Positions 30,144 through 39,590 are shown, counted from the first letter of the stretch. The stretch: 64,000 bases of DNA from Bacteroidales bacterium (GCA_015061285.1 SUWW01000011.1:31023-95022); one strand, 5' to 3'. Translations and numbers: made by a program. The notes: generated from the letters alone by a model not told the origin.

Positions 30144-30192
30144 GCCTTTTGTTGATTGTAATATGGCTACAACGCCCACTTATGCACCATAC

Positions 30193-32571
30193 TTAGAACG
30201 TGAAGTTATACGTTATACTTGGCACCCATTTATACAGATACATCATGTAGCTCTTCAGCCGTTGTTCGTCGGTATCGTGAAAGCCATTAATAGGTGTTCC
30301 TGAACGCGTAAACACCGAATATGCATTTTTACGACCATAGACGTTGTAGAGCGAGAACACAAGCTGCGACTTCCACCTGCGACCTTCGTTGCGTTTGAAG
30401 TCGTATATTGCCGACACGTCAAGACGGTGAAAATCGGGCATTTTGTAACCGTTGCGCTCGGTGTAGACTGCTACGCTTGCAAATTTGTAGTAATACGTAT
30501 CTATTGGCATAGTTGCGCGTCCACCAGTGTGATAGCGCCATGTGCCTGAGAGTGTCCAACGGTCAGAGAGTTTGTACATTCCGTTTATTGCCAAGTTGTG
30601 GCGCTGGTCATATACAGCATAATACCAATTGCCTTGATTTACGCCATCTATCTTTCGTTCGGCTTTCGAGAGTGTATAGCTCAGCAGCACCGAACCTCTC
30701 TTGCCATCGCGGCGGAGCATTGCCTCTAAGCCCCATGCTCTACCCTTGCCACTCAACACCTCCGTTTCGATATGTTCGTTAGCTGTAAACTCGGCGTTGT
30801 CGCGAAAATCTATTATGTGGTGCATCGCTTTGTAGTAGCCCTCTATGCTCGCCTCTATCTGCTTTTCTGAAAAATATTTATGCACACCCACGGCAAAGGC
30901 ATCGGCCTCTTGCGGACGGATATAGCTATCGGCTGGTGTCCAAATGTCGGTTGGCATGCCAAGCGCCGAATTGTTGAGCAAGTGCTGATATTGCACTGTG
31001 CGAGCATAGGAGGCTTTCAGAGTTGTATTCTCGTTGAGCGAATAGCTTGCTGCCAAACGTGGCTCCGCACGCCAATAGGACTTTACGGCTCGCCCTCGGC
31101 CATACTCAGTAGAGTCGGCGTAATATGGCATTGTGGTATAGTGGCGCACCGTGGCTGGTCCTAACTGAATGGACGAACTCAGGCGCAAGCCATACGAGAG
31201 TGTAACTCTATCGGTTATTTTTTGCTCGTTGCCTACGTATGCCGACAACTGCAAGGCGCGTTTCTTATCCATTCGCATCTCGTGCATCACCGAGCCACTA
31301 AGCGGCTCTATCTGTCCTGGATTGTAGAAATGCATCTCGGCTGCTGCGCCCATAGTTATGTGCATACGGTTGCGATAGTAATCGAGGTCGTTTTTCAATG
31401 TGAATTCGCGCATGCCCGATTCCCACTCAAAGTTGCGAACATCCTCGGTTTGACGCTGCACATACTTATAATTGCTGAAGGTAAGCGTTGCATTACCAAA
31501 CAAATTAGAAGAATAAATATGGTTCCAACGCACCGTCCCCGTCTGATTGCCCCAATTCTGTTTGGTTCTTACCGATAGTATTGGGCACACAAAACCATCT
31601 TGACTTGCATAGCCCGATATGTAGAATTTGTTGTTTTCGTCCTTCACCCAATTCACCTTAGCGCAGAGGTCGAAGAAATGGATTTTATCATCTTCATGAT
31701 GTTCGTACGCATTTTGAATATCATCTATAATGTCAGCGTTATATAGAGAGAAAAGAAGACTTGTTGTCAATTCGCTATAACCCACACGTCCTGCTATCAT
31801 AAACGAAGCTGTATCCTTCTTTAGCGGACCTTCTACCAATAGTCGGCTGGCTATTGTGCCTATGCCGCCCTGCAATGTGGAGTGTTGGTTGTTGCCTTCG
31901 CGCATCTTCATATCTACCACTGCCGAGAGTTTACCTCCATAGCGCGCTGGCAAATCACCTTTATAGAGGTCTACGCCGCTCATAGCATCGGCATTGAAAG
32001 CTGTGAATATGCCCATCGTGTGCGAAGGATTGTATACCGTAGCTTCGTCGAGCAAAATAAGATTTTGGTCATACGAGCCACCACGCACCGAGAGGTTCGT
32101 GCTACCATCGGCTGCCGAGTTCACGCCTGGCATAAGTTGAATGGTCTTGAGTGCATCGGCTTCGCCAAACATTACAGCATTGGTCTTTATCTGCGCCGCC
32201 GAAATATGATGGTGGCTCATCTGGGGCTGTTGCAGTTCGCGCCTAAACGCCGACTCGCCTCGCACCTCCACTTCGCCTATCTGCCTATTGTCTGGCACAA
32301 GCGATATGTCGGTCTTCGCTGCATTGTTCACCACAATTTTCTTAGTTACATATCCAACAAATCGTGCCACTATGGTGTCGCCTTTTGATGTTTGCGCAAG
32401 CGAATAGTAGCCGTATGCATTAGTTAGTGCTGTAGATTTGTTAGATGCATTGTATACAAGGGCTTGGGGAAGGCGCTCACCCGTGTGCGCATCACTGACG
32501 TAGCCACACATATTTTGCGCCGAAGCACTGATTGCTACTACCGAGAGTAGAAACACTATGTATCTCTTCAT
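30193..32571 (-). CDS. TonB-dependent receptor with carboxypeptidase-like N-terminal domain
   Basis: A 792-residue outer membrane receptor. A signal peptide (1-18) is followed by a carboxypeptidase D-like regulatory domain (about 20-95, GYVSDAHTGERLPQALVYN), a plug (about 110-225, with LMPGVNSAADGSTNLSVRGG and GDLPARYGGKLSAVVDM) and the barrel. This architecture is that of the receptors that pair with DUF4249 lipoproteins rather than SusD; a DUF4249-like gene is 2.5 kb away at 35136. The cargo is unknown. A run of nine G (minus strand) lies about 67 bases upstream of its ATG. Confidence 0.9.
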   Translation of the reverse strand: MKRYIVFLLSVVAISASAQNMCGYVSDAHTGERLPQALVYNASNKSTALTNAYGYYSLAQTSKGDTIVARFVGYVTKKIVVNNAAKTDISLVPDNRQIGEVEVRGESAFRRELQQPQMSHHHISAAQIKTNAVMFGEADALKTIQLMPGVNSAADGSTNLSVRGGSYDQNLILLDEATVYNPSHTMGIFTAFNADAMSGVDLYKGDLPARYGGKLSAVVDMKMREGNNQHSTLQGGIGTIASRLLVEGPLKKDTASFMIAGRVGYSELTTSLLFSLYNADIIDDIQNAYEHHEDDKIHFFDLCAKVNWVKDENNKFYISGYASQDGFVCPILSVRTKQNWGNQTGTVRWNHIYSSNLFGNATLTFSNYKYVQRQTEDVRNFEWESGMREFTLKNDLDYYRNRMHITMGAAAEMHFYNPGQIEPLSGSVMHEMRMDKKRALQLSAYVGNEQKITDRVTLSYGLRLSSSIQLGPATVRHYTTMPYYADSTEYGRGRAVKSYWRAEPRLAASYSLNENTTLKASYARTVQYQHLLNNSALGMPTDIWTPADSYIRPQEADAFAVGVHKYFSEKQIEASIEGYYKAMHHIIDFRDNAEFTANEHIETEVLSGKGRAWGLEAMLRRDGKRGSVLLSYTLSKAERKIDGVNQGNWYYAVYDQRHNLAINGMYKLSDRWTLSGTWRYHTGGRATMPIDTYYYKFASVAVYTERNGYKMPDFHRLDVSAIYDFKRNEGRRWKSQLVFSLYNVYGRKNAYSVFTRSGTPINGFHDTDEQRLKSYMMYLYKWVPSITYNFTF

Positions 32572-32607
32572 TCTTTATGATTTTCTATCTATTGTTTTAG
32601 CGTTTGT

Positions 32608-32646
32608 TGTCATTCTAAGCGCAGAGAAGAATCTCTTCCCCCCCCC
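32608..32646. repeat. dispersed repeat with a C9 tract
   Basis: The stretch GTTGTCATTCTAAGCGCAGA, followed by GAAGAATCTCTTC and nine C (32638-32646), resembles a dispersed CATTCTGAGCGCAGCGAAGA repeat seen in many Bacteroidetes genomes (recalled, not searched). The homopolymer lies in the upstream region of the TonB receptor. Together with the degenerate palindromic unit at 32739-32854 it accounts for most of the 318-base gap 32572-32889. Confidence 0.6.
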
Positions 32647-32738
32647 AACTATGTCCAAGTAGGATATAATCCACATTCAACAGCTATGCTCTATATAACC
32701 TTCCACGGCTTTTCATTTGCACTTCAACACACACTGAT

Positions 32739-32854
32739 TATCACCGAAAAGAACAAATTCACACTAATAAAATTAGCTCCTTCCTATAGCAGTACTTCAC
32801 TAATTCAACGAATTATAAGTGATTACTTCGTTTATTTTCGTTCAATTCGGTGAC
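32739..32854. repeat. degenerate long palindromic element (D)
   Basis: It begins TATCACCGAAAAGAACAAATT and ends TTCGTTCAATTCGGTGAC, so both ends of the palindromic element are recognisable, while the interior has diverged heavily. Its length (116 bp) equals that of the intact long units at 24.5-29.2 kb, which suggests an old copy of the same element. Confidence 0.75.
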
Positions 32855-32889
32855 TTTTTTCAAATGATGATCCCTTAATAATATCCTCA

Positions 32890-33891
32890 TTACTTTTCTG
32901 ATATTGCTCTCTCTAATTCCGAGCGCAATACACTCACATCTGTAGCATCGTGCAACAGATGATTGTTTATCAAAAATGTTGGGGTAGAATATATTCCTTT
33001 TCGATGTAGGTATTCATTATTTAGGGCAATTGTATTCTTTACCTCTTCGCTCGAAAAATCGGCAGAAAAAGCATCCATATCAAGGTCAAGGTTCATGGCA
33101 ACTCTGAACACCATTGCAGAATCGACAAAATATTGTTCGCGCATAAGTGCATCACGCATTTGCCACTCTTTATCTTGCTCCGATGCTGCCAATACTGCCC
33201 GCAAGGCTATTGAGCCTTCATCGATTATCGATGAATAGCGAAAACATACTTTGTCGCTATAATCTTCAAATAGTTGCTCCAATGCCACCTGCATCGAACG
33301 GCATACACTGCAATTGTAGTCGGTTATCTCCGTAAATTTTATTGGCGACTGCAAGTTTCCTCGTTCAAAATACATAAGCGAATCGAGGTTCAGGCGTGGT
33401 GATACTGGTGGTTTTATGGTTATACGAACATTATACTTTTCTTTCAGGCTATCTATCAACTGTTTTTGCAATTGCTGTTTCAATGTCTTCAGCAGCTCTG
33501 CTTGTCCTTTGGGGCTATCATAACTTGTGTAATGATAAATGCCATCTTCTACATACGGAATGCCACGTGTCAAATGTTCACGCTCTGCATATTGGAGAAT
33601 ATCCGCAGAGGTCGTTCGCCTACCGATATAACTATTCAAAAACGAATCGGCAGATATACCTATTTGCGCTGCTTCTCGTTCAAGAACCATGCGGGATATT
33701 ACAACTTCTGTAGCTGTTTTACGCAACTTGTATATCTCGTACATGCAATCATATAATTGTGGTTCTATTGCTTTGCCGATCGACTCTGATGTAATCTCTT
33801 CTCCATCTATTGTTGCCAATACATGTTGCTGTCTTCGTGGCTTACAAGAGAGAAGTGATATTATTACAATAAGAACATATATATATTTCAT
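32890..33891 (-). CDS. lipoprotein with SurA-N-like and DsbA-like thioredoxin domains
   Basis: A 333-residue predicted lipoprotein (SLLSC, Cys16). Residues about 25-160 resemble the helical SurA/PpiC N-terminal chaperone segment (ATIDGEEITSESI, ISRMVLEREAAQIGIS). Residues about 180-330 are a DsbA/Thioredoxin_4 domain with active site Cys194-Ser-Val-Cys197 (DYNCSVC), a helical insertion, and the cis-Pro loop GIYSTPTFLINN. It is probably a periplasmic thiol oxidase or isomerase that also grips unfolded clients; the redox direction cannot be told. No VKOR or DsbB partner is adjacent. Its neighbours are a TonB receptor and two lipoproteins. Confidence 0.82.
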   Translation of the reverse strand: MKYIYVLIVIISLLSCKPRRQQHVLATIDGEEITSESIGKAIEPQLYDCMYEIYKLRKTATEVVISRMVLEREAAQIGISADSFLNSYIGRRTTSADILQYAEREHLTRGIPYVEDGIYHYTSYDSPKGQAELLKTLKQQLQKQLIDSLKEKYNVRITIKPPVSPRLNLDSLMYFERGNLQSPIKFTEITDYNCSVCRSMQVALEQLFEDYSDKVCFRYSSIIDEGSIALRAVLAASEQDKEWQMRDALMREQYFVDSAMVFRVAMNLDLDMDAFSADFSSEEVKNTIALNNEYLHRKGIYSTPTFLINNHLLHDATDVSVLRSELERAISEK

Positions 33892-33908
33892 CAGTCTTTA
33901 TATAAAAA

Positions 33909-33945
33909 TAGTCACAACCACAACTGAATGCTGTGGTTGCGACTA
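33909..33945 (-). terminator. terminator after the lipoprotein gene at 33952
   Basis: Arms TAGTCACAACCACA (33909-33922) and TGTGGTTGCGACTA (33932-33945) pair over 14 positions with one mismatch. On the minus strand the hairpin is followed by TATTTTTATA. It lies 6 bases beyond the stop of the 33952 gene. Confidence 0.65.
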
Positions 33946-33951
33946 TTGCTT

Positions 33952-35031
33952 TTATTCGTAAATATCCTTAGGATTTACCTTGGTCATGTAAAACATTGTT
34001 CCACTCTTCGAGTATTCAATAATATGTCGAAAGTTTATATCCACCAAACCATAGTTTATATACTTTTTGTATGCTTCAGGATCATTTATATCACAAATAT
34101 CTTCTTCTTTGCCAGTATTATTATTCTGACGTTTCAATATGATATGATTTCCATTATTCTTATCCTCGTCATCAGTATATATATATCCTCTATAATCAGA
34201 ATTTTTATCTGGGGTTCCAGGGGATGTCACATAGCCAAATACGCTATAATCAAAACCATAATCTGGGAAAGAATACCCTTGAGGTTTCTCCTCGTTATAA
34301 TACCCCATATATATCAAATCGAAATTCAAATCTCCATACTTCGAAACTGTCAATAATTTACGCGCATCAGCATAATCTGGGTCATTTTCCCATGTCGTTG
34401 TTATTGGAGTCCCTTTATAATCCGTCATCGATAAAGACGTAGCCTCATGCTTGTCCTCAGCATCCATATGCACACTCAAAATGTAAGTGTAATCATTTCT
34501 ATTATTATTGAATGTCAAAGGTTTAGTACTCAATCTCAGCAAGGCGTATCCATTATTACCAACATTAATAGGGAAGTCGTTGAAAGGTACTCTGCAAAAA
34601 TACATATTCAAATTGCGATGGCCATCATAGCCCCAAGAACCAGTGTCGCCCTTAGTATCTTTTCTTGTATCCTTATCTTCGCTATCATAATAGATCTTTA
34701 TGGTATTATACTTACCACAAGTCTTTCGCATAATAACACCTACATAAGTTGTCTCATCACTTGCTTCTTTGGTTGGCAAAGGTTTTGCCTTTAGTGATGA
34801 TTGAGTTTGTTTTAAGGATTCACTAATAAACTCTAAATACTCATCTGTTGCTCGAGTCTCCACCTTAGTATTCTTGTCTTCATCAAGATAATAATCACAC
34901 CCATAGGCGATTTTTTCTAATTCGGCATCTGAATACGTAATAGTTTCACTCGTTTGTTCCGTCATATCAATCTCTTCAGAACATGCCGTAGCGAGCAATG
35001 CAAACAGAATGACTTGCAATGATTTGTTCAT
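33952..35031 (-). CDS. hypothetical lipoprotein
   Basis: A 359-residue predicted lipoprotein (signal to ATAC, Cys17), not matched to a family I recognise. After a Thr/Glu-rich linker, residues about 95-330 are rich in Tyr, Asp and Asn with alternating hydrophobic strands, suggesting a beta-rich surface domain. Short low-complexity acidic patches occur (DEDKN, EDKDTRKDTKGD). Codon use is AT-rich, like DUF4249 next door. It is divergent from the DUF4249 gene across a 104-base region containing TAATTTTG on the minus strand (35114-35107), a possible -7 box for this gene. Confidence 0.7.
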   Translation of the reverse strand: MNKSLQVILFALLATACSEEIDMTEQTSETITYSDAELEKIAYGCDYYLDEDKNTKVETRATDEYLEFISESLKQTQSSLKAKPLPTKEASDETTYVGVIMRKTCGKYNTIKIYYDSEDKDTRKDTKGDTGSWGYDGHRNLNMYFCRVPFNDFPINVGNNGYALLRLSTKPLTFNNNRNDYTYILSVHMDAEDKHEATSLSMTDYKGTPITTTWENDPDYADARKLLTVSKYGDLNFDLIYMGYYNEEKPQGYSFPDYGFDYSVFGYVTSPGTPDKNSDYRGYIYTDDEDKNNGNHIILKRQNNNTGKEEDICDINDPEAYKKYINYGLVDINFRHIIEYSKSGTMFYMTKVNPKDIYE

Positions 35032-35135
35032 AAAAATTTTTGTTTGTTGTGAATGAATTAATTTAATTTTGAACTCAAACTATATGTATACATATTTAGG
35101 TCACCGCAAAATTAACTAAATAATCGTAAACATAT

Positions 35136-36200
35136 ATGAAACAAATAAAATATTTTTCTCTCCCTATTATTGTTCTATTGCTGAGTTTATTACATCAATC
35201 ATGCATAGAAGAACTTGACCTGCAAATAAATGGAAGTTCTGATACTTTTGTCATAGACGCAATGCTTGTTCACCCAGATTCAACTCATTACGTGAAAATC
35301 TCATTAGCAAATGATACACCAATAGACATAAATACAAAATTCTCGGTTAAGCTAACTGACGATAAGGGGGAAGTAAGAACATTCAAAGACACAAATGAGT
35401 TTTTTGATGAGATAAATGATTTTGACAAAGATATACATCATTATAAAGATGAATTTTTTTACGAAAGCGCGCGAAAGGATCATTATATAAACAAATTAGA
35501 TAGTGTATTGGGATTTGCACCCGAAAATAGGTTGATTTACGAAAATAGCCAAGAAGGAACATCTAAGATATTTTTCATTTCTAATTACAAGTTAGAAGTT
35601 GGCAGGAAGTATACTCTTAGCGTTACTATCGATGGCAAAGAGTATAGCGCAACCGAAAAATTACTACCTCAAATCACAATAACGAAGGTTAGGTATGAGA
35701 AAATAAAATGGTTCAAAAGTGTTGGGGAGGGGTATCACACATTGAAAATACCTGTATTTAGCTTAATAAACAGTTCAGAAGAGAGTAAATATTTTATTGT
35801 TTCATTAGACAGAAAACTGAATAGCTTATACAATAGTTCGATAAGACTTTTCTCTACGGAAAATATGGGAGATACGATAAAAGAATTACAATTCAGCCAA
35901 TATTATTTTGATCCTACCTATGCGCCAGGTTTCGAAGTTGGATCAGGCGGTTCTGACGATTGGTATATAGATGAAACAACTGGAGGAGGCGATCCTCGTC
36001 GTTATGGTTTCTACCCCATAAGCAAGGCCAACTACGACTACTACAAGACCATAGAGAAACAGATAAAAACAGATGGTGGCATATATAGTCCTAACGCTGC
36101 TACACCAATTTCAAACTTTACTGGTGGCAAAATATATGGACAATTCATTGTAACATCCGAAAGTTATATATACGACAAAGCTGGATACGATTTGAAATGA
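35136..36200 (+). CDS. DUF4249-like lipoprotein
   Basis: A 354-residue lipoprotein (lipobox HQSC, Cys23) whose opening CIEELDLQINGSSDTFVIDA, then AMLVHPDSTHYVKIS, and the later LEVGRKYTLSVTIDGKEYSA follow the DUF4249 pattern of beta-sandwich surface lipoproteins that usually sit next to a TonB-dependent receptor with a carboxypeptidase-like domain. Such a receptor lies at 30193-32571, though separated by two genes and on the other strand. It probably acts as an outer-membrane accessory or substrate-capture protein; the cargo is unknown. A terminator follows at 36226. Confidence 0.7.
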   Translation: MKQIKYFSLPIIVLLLSLLHQSCIEELDLQINGSSDTFVIDAMLVHPDSTHYVKISLANDTPIDINTKFSVKLTDDKGEVRTFKDTNEFFDEINDFDKDIHHYKDEFFYESARKDHYINKLDSVLGFAPENRLIYENSQEGTSKIFFISNYKLEVGRKYTLSVTIDGKEYSATEKLLPQITITKVRYEKIKWFKSVGEGYHTLKIPVFSLINSSEESKYFIVSLDRKLNSLYNSSIRLFSTENMGDTIKELQFSQYYFDPTYAPGFEVGSGGSDDWYIDETTGGGDPRRYGFYPISKANYDYYKTIEKQIKTDGGIYSPNAATPISNFTGGKIYGQFIVTSESYIYDKAGYDLK

Positions 36201-36225
36201 TTTGAAACATTAAGTATCAATAATG

Positions 36226-36261
36226 AAATTGAGAGATGGACACAAACCCACCTCTCAATTT
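36226..36261 (+). terminator. terminator after the DUF4249 gene
   Basis: Arms AAATTGAGAG (36226-36235) and CTCTCAATTT (36252-36261) pair perfectly, with an inner TGG/CCA extension, and are followed by TATTTTTAG. It lies 25 bases after the stop. Confidence 0.75.
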
Positions 36262-36290
36262 TATTTTTAGGTGTAGGCTTATACACAAAA

Positions 36291-36322
36291 AACGGCACGC
36301 AACATAACTGCTGCGCACCGTT
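36291..36322 (-). terminator. terminator after clpB
   Basis: On the minus strand the arms (36322-36309 and 36304-36291, AACGGTGCGCAGCA read first) pair over 14 bp with three G-U pairs and a 4-base loop. TTTTTTGTGT follows. It lies 32 bases beyond the clpB stop. The G-U pairs exist only in the minus-strand RNA, which fixes the direction. Confidence 0.75.
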
Positions 36323-36354
36323 GTATTGATTTGTTTATGAACTCTAAGCCATAG

Positions 36355-38943
36355 TTAGCCATCGTTTCTGAACACCAGGCCACTCGGCAAAGCATCTACA
36401 AGTAGAGGACGATCTTTGCTTACTTCATCGGCAAGAATCTTCTTCGAGAGATCGTTAAGCACGTATGTCTGCAATGCACGTTTGATAGGACGTGCACCAT
36501 ACATAGCATCGAATCCGGCATTACCAATCCAGTTGATTGCCGCAGGCGTAATATTAATAGTAATATCACTTTCGGCTAACGTACGTTGGATATTAGCGAA
36601 TTGCAGTTTCACAATTTCGTTTATCTGCTCGCGGTCGAGCGGCGTGAACGTAACTATTTCATCAATTCGGTTCAAGAACTCAGGGCGTATCGTCTTACGC
36701 AACATACCCATAACCTCGTTTTTGCTGCGCTCGATAAGTTCTGGCGTTACTACCCCACCCGTCTTCTCGAACTCCTCTTGAATAAGGTTTGAACCAAGGT
36801 TTGAGGTCATTATTATGATAGTATTCTTGAAGTCTACCGTACGACCTTTATTATCGGTAAGACGTCCATCGTCGAGCACTTGAAGCAGAATGTTGAATAC
36901 GTCGGGGTGAGCCTTTTCAATCTCATCGAGCAGAACTACACTATAAGGTTTGCGGCGAACAGCTTCGGTGAGTTGACCGCCCTCTTCGTAGCCTACATAT
37001 CCCGGAGGCGCTCCAATAAGACGCGAAACGGAATGTCGCTCTTGATATTCACTCATATCAATACGAGTCATCTGCGTCTCATCGTCGAAGAGGAATTCTG
37101 CCAAAGCTTTAGCAAGTTCCGTTTTACCTACACCCGTCGTACCTATAAATATGAACGAACCTATTGGACGACGGCGATCTTGCAAACCAGCACGCGAACG
37201 ACGAACCGCATCGGCAACGGCTGCAATGGCTTCATCTTGACCTACCACACGCTTATGCAACTCTGTTTCGAGCGTAAGTAGTTTTTGGCGCTCCGATTGC
37301 TGCATCTTCGACACTGGTATGCCAGTCCATTTGCTCACAATCTCGGCAATATCATCGGCATCAACTTCCTCTTTTATCATCACATTGTCGGACTGCATTT
37401 TTTGCAGTTTCTCGTTGAGTTCGGCAATGCTACGCTGCGCATCAGGTATACGACCGTAACGAATTTCGGCAACCTTGTCGAACATGCCATCGCGCTCATA
37501 TTTATCGGCCTCGAACTTCAACTGTTCAATCTCCGACTTATGCTTCTGAATAGCATCGATGACATCTTTCTGAGCCTTCCATGCAGCACGTTTATCGGCA
37601 GTCTCGCTACGCAGTTCGGCTATCTGGCGGCTAAGGTCGTCGAGTTTTTCTTGATCACCTTCGCGCTTAATGGCCTCGCGCTCAATCTCCAACTGATGCA
37701 TACGACGCTCCACATCATCAATATCTTCAGGAACAGAATCCATCTCGATACGCAAATGAGCTGCTGCTTCATCGATAAGGTCGATAGCCTTATCTGGCAA
37801 GAAACGTTGCGAGATATAGCGCTGCGAGAGTTCCACGGCAGCTATAATTGCATCATCTTTTATACGTACTTTGTGGTGATTCTCATAACGCTCCTTCAAA
37901 CCACGCAAAATGGATATTGCTTCTGGCGCTTGCGGTTCGTCTACCATAACCATCTGGAAACGACGTTCAAGCGCCTTATCCTTCTCGAAATATTCTCGAT
38001 ATTCGTCGAGCGTAGTAGCACCAATGGCACGCAAATCGCCTCGAGCCAATGCTGGTTTGAGGATATTCGCTGCATCCATAGCGCCGTTCGACTTACCTGC
38101 GCCCACAAGCGTATGTATCTCATCGATAAATAGAACGATTCGTCCATTAGCAGCAATAACCTCATTGACAACAGCCTTCAAGCGCTCTTCAAATTCGCCT
38201 TGATACTTAGCACCAGCAATCAAAGCACCCATATCGAGCGAATAGATCTGCTTATCGCGCAAATTCTCGGGCACATCACCACTAATGATACGCTGCGCAA
38301 GACCTTCGGCAATTGCCGTTTTACCTACACCAGGTTCACCAATAAGTATAGGGTTGTTCTTCGTACGACGCGAAAGAATCTGCAGCACACGACGAATCTC
38401 ATCATCACGACCAATCACAGGGTCGAGCTTTCCCGACTGCGCGCGCTCGTTCAAATTGACGGCATACTTAGAGAGTGCCTCATAATTATCATCGGCTGTC
38501 TGAGAAGTAACATGCGAACCATGACGAAGTTCCTCAATGGCTTCAAGAAATCCCTTTTCGGTAGCACCTGCATCTTTCATGATTTTAGATGCCACATCGT
38601 TCGACTTCAAAATAGCCAATAGCAACATCTCTATAGCTACGTATTGGTCGGAATGCTCACGACTGAGGTCTGAAGCCTTTTGCAGTATATCCGACGTGGC
38701 ACGCGAGAAATAAGGGTCAGCTCCCGAAACTTTCGGATACGATTCTGTTTGACGATTCACAACGGACGTGATGTCGGTCATGCCGCAATGCGAAAAGATA
38801 TATCTCGAAACGTTAGGATCCGACTCCAATATACCAGCCAAAAGATGTATTGGCTCCACCGCTTGCTGGCCATTTGCTTTGACTCGTTCGACGGCCTTCT
38901 TAACCGCTTCTTGAGTCTTAATAGTAAAATTGTTGAAATCCAT
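36355..38943 (-). CDS. clpB: ATP-dependent disaggregase ClpB
   Basis: An 862-residue ClpB that threads aggregated proteins with DnaK help. Order: N-terminal Clp_N domain (1-145), AAA-1 with Walker [10 protein letters not shown] (about 205), a middle coiled-coil domain (about 410-525), AAA-2 with Walker [10 protein letters not shown] (about 608) and pore motif GYVGYEEGG, and a C-terminal small domain. All are complete. The ATG at 38943 has an unusually good Shine-Dalgarno for this phylum (38952-38959). The 227 bases to the divergent gene at 39171 hold an inverted repeat CGACA-N4-TGTCG (39060-39073 region); no heat-shock operator was recognised. Confidence 0.98.
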   Translation of the reverse strand: MDFNNFTIKTQEAVKKAVERVKANGQQAVEPIHLLAGILESDPNVSRYIFSHCGMTDITSVVNRQTESYPKVSGADPYFSRATSDILQKASDLSREHSDQYVAIEMLLLAILKSNDVASKIMKDAGATEKGFLEAIEELRHGSHVTSQTADDNYEALSKYAVNLNERAQSGKLDPVIGRDDEIRRVLQILSRRTKNNPILIGEPGVGKTAIAEGLAQRIISGDVPENLRDKQIYSLDMGALIAGAKYQGEFEERLKAVVNEVIAANGRIVLFIDEIHTLVGAGKSNGAMDAANILKPALARGDLRAIGATTLDEYREYFEKDKALERRFQMVMVDEPQAPEAISILRGLKERYENHHKVRIKDDAIIAAVELSQRYISQRFLPDKAIDLIDEAAAHLRIEMDSVPEDIDDVERRMHQLEIEREAIKREGDQEKLDDLSRQIAELRSETADKRAAWKAQKDVIDAIQKHKSEIEQLKFEADKYERDGMFDKVAEIRYGRIPDAQRSIAELNEKLQKMQSDNVMIKEEVDADDIAEIVSKWTGIPVSKMQQSERQKLLTLETELHKRVVGQDEAIAAVADAVRRSRAGLQDRRRPIGSFIFIGTTGVGKTELAKALAEFLFDDETQMTRIDMSEYQERHSVSRLIGAPPGYVGYEEGGQLTEAVRRKPYSVVLLDEIEKAHPDVFNILLQVLDDGRLTDNKGRTVDFKNTIIIMTSNLGSNLIQEEFEKTGGVVTPELIERSKNEVMGMLRKTIRPEFLNRIDEIVTFTPLDREQINEIVKLQFANIQRTLAESDITINITPAAINWIGNAGFDAMYGARPIKRALQTYVLNDLSKKILADEVSKDRPLLVDALPSGLVFRNDG

Positions 38944-38951
38944 ATCGTTGT

Positions 38952-38959
38952 CTCCTTTC
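38952..38959 (-). promoter_or_regulatory. strong Shine-Dalgarno of clpB
   Basis: GAAAGGAG on the minus strand lies 8 bases before the clpB ATG. Most genes in this window start without a recognisable AGGAG, so this site is exceptional and may mark a high or stress-specific translation rate. Confidence 0.7.
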
Positions 38960-39170
38960 TATTGTTGAGTTCGATTTTTACAATCGAGCAGAAACTTTTC
39001 AATGGATGTGCCAATGCAAAAAATCGGAATTATTCGTCCGAAATCTTCATGTAATAGCGACATTTTTGTCGTATGCATACATATTTTATACAAATAAAAT
39101 TAATCTGTATATCGGCGAACACATCAAAATTGCGTTATCTTCGAAAACGTAAATACTAACACAGAAGCAC

Positions 39171-39587
39171 ATGAGCAACAACAAGACAACACTATCAGCC
39201 ATTATTGTAGCATTCTCGTTAATGCTTTTAGGCACAGAATGCTTAGCACAAAGCAAACAAGGTGTAAAGAGCGTAGAAGTAACAGTAGAAAAGTACAACA
39301 AAAACGGCACCGTTGCCACCAAGCATATCGACTCGTCAGAGAAATACGACGCTAAAGGTCGAACCATAGAAGAGTGCGAATATGATGAGGATGGCAAGCT
39401 ACTGAAGCGTAAAACCTACACATACGACGCAGCGGGAAATAAAATTGGTGCAATAATCTACAAACCCAACGGCGAAGTAGACGACAAAGTAGAATATAAA
39501 TATGAAAATGGACTACGCGTAGAAAAGCTAACCTACGGAGCCAAGGGTCGACTCAAATCTCGTAAGACATATAAATACACACGATAA
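39171..39587 (+). CDS. small secreted protein with YD-like repeats
   Basis: A 138-residue exported protein with a signal peptide (about 1-26, ending ECLAQ). The mature part carries short beta-hairpin repeats of the type EKYDAKGRTIEECEYDEDG, then KLLKRKTYTYDAAGNKIGA, similar to the YD/RHS repeat pattern but far too short for an RHS toxin. It is basic at the C-terminus (KSRKTYKYTR). Function unknown. The next gene starts 3 bases after its stop, so they are co-transcribed. Confidence 0.75.
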   Translation: MSNNKTTLSAIIVAFSLMLLGTECLAQSKQGVKSVEVTVEKYNKNGTVATKHIDSSEKYDAKGRTIEECEYDEDGKLLKRKTYTYDAAGNKIGAIIYKPNGEVDDKVEYKYENGLRVEKLTYGAKGRLKSRKTYKYTR

Positions 39588-39590
39588 ACA

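Noticed and set aside
22452..32571. SusC/SusD polysaccharide utilisation locus
   Set aside because: Neither TonB receptor has a SusD-like neighbour, and one lacks the N-terminal domain typical of SusC.
24553..32854. Insertion sequence
   Set aside because: The inverted ends are clear but units are at most 117 bp with no transposase; they can only be non-autonomous elements.
39171..39587. RHS/YD toxin or its fragment
   Set aside because: Only a few short YD-like hairpins and a signal peptide are present, with no toxin tip, core or immunity gene.
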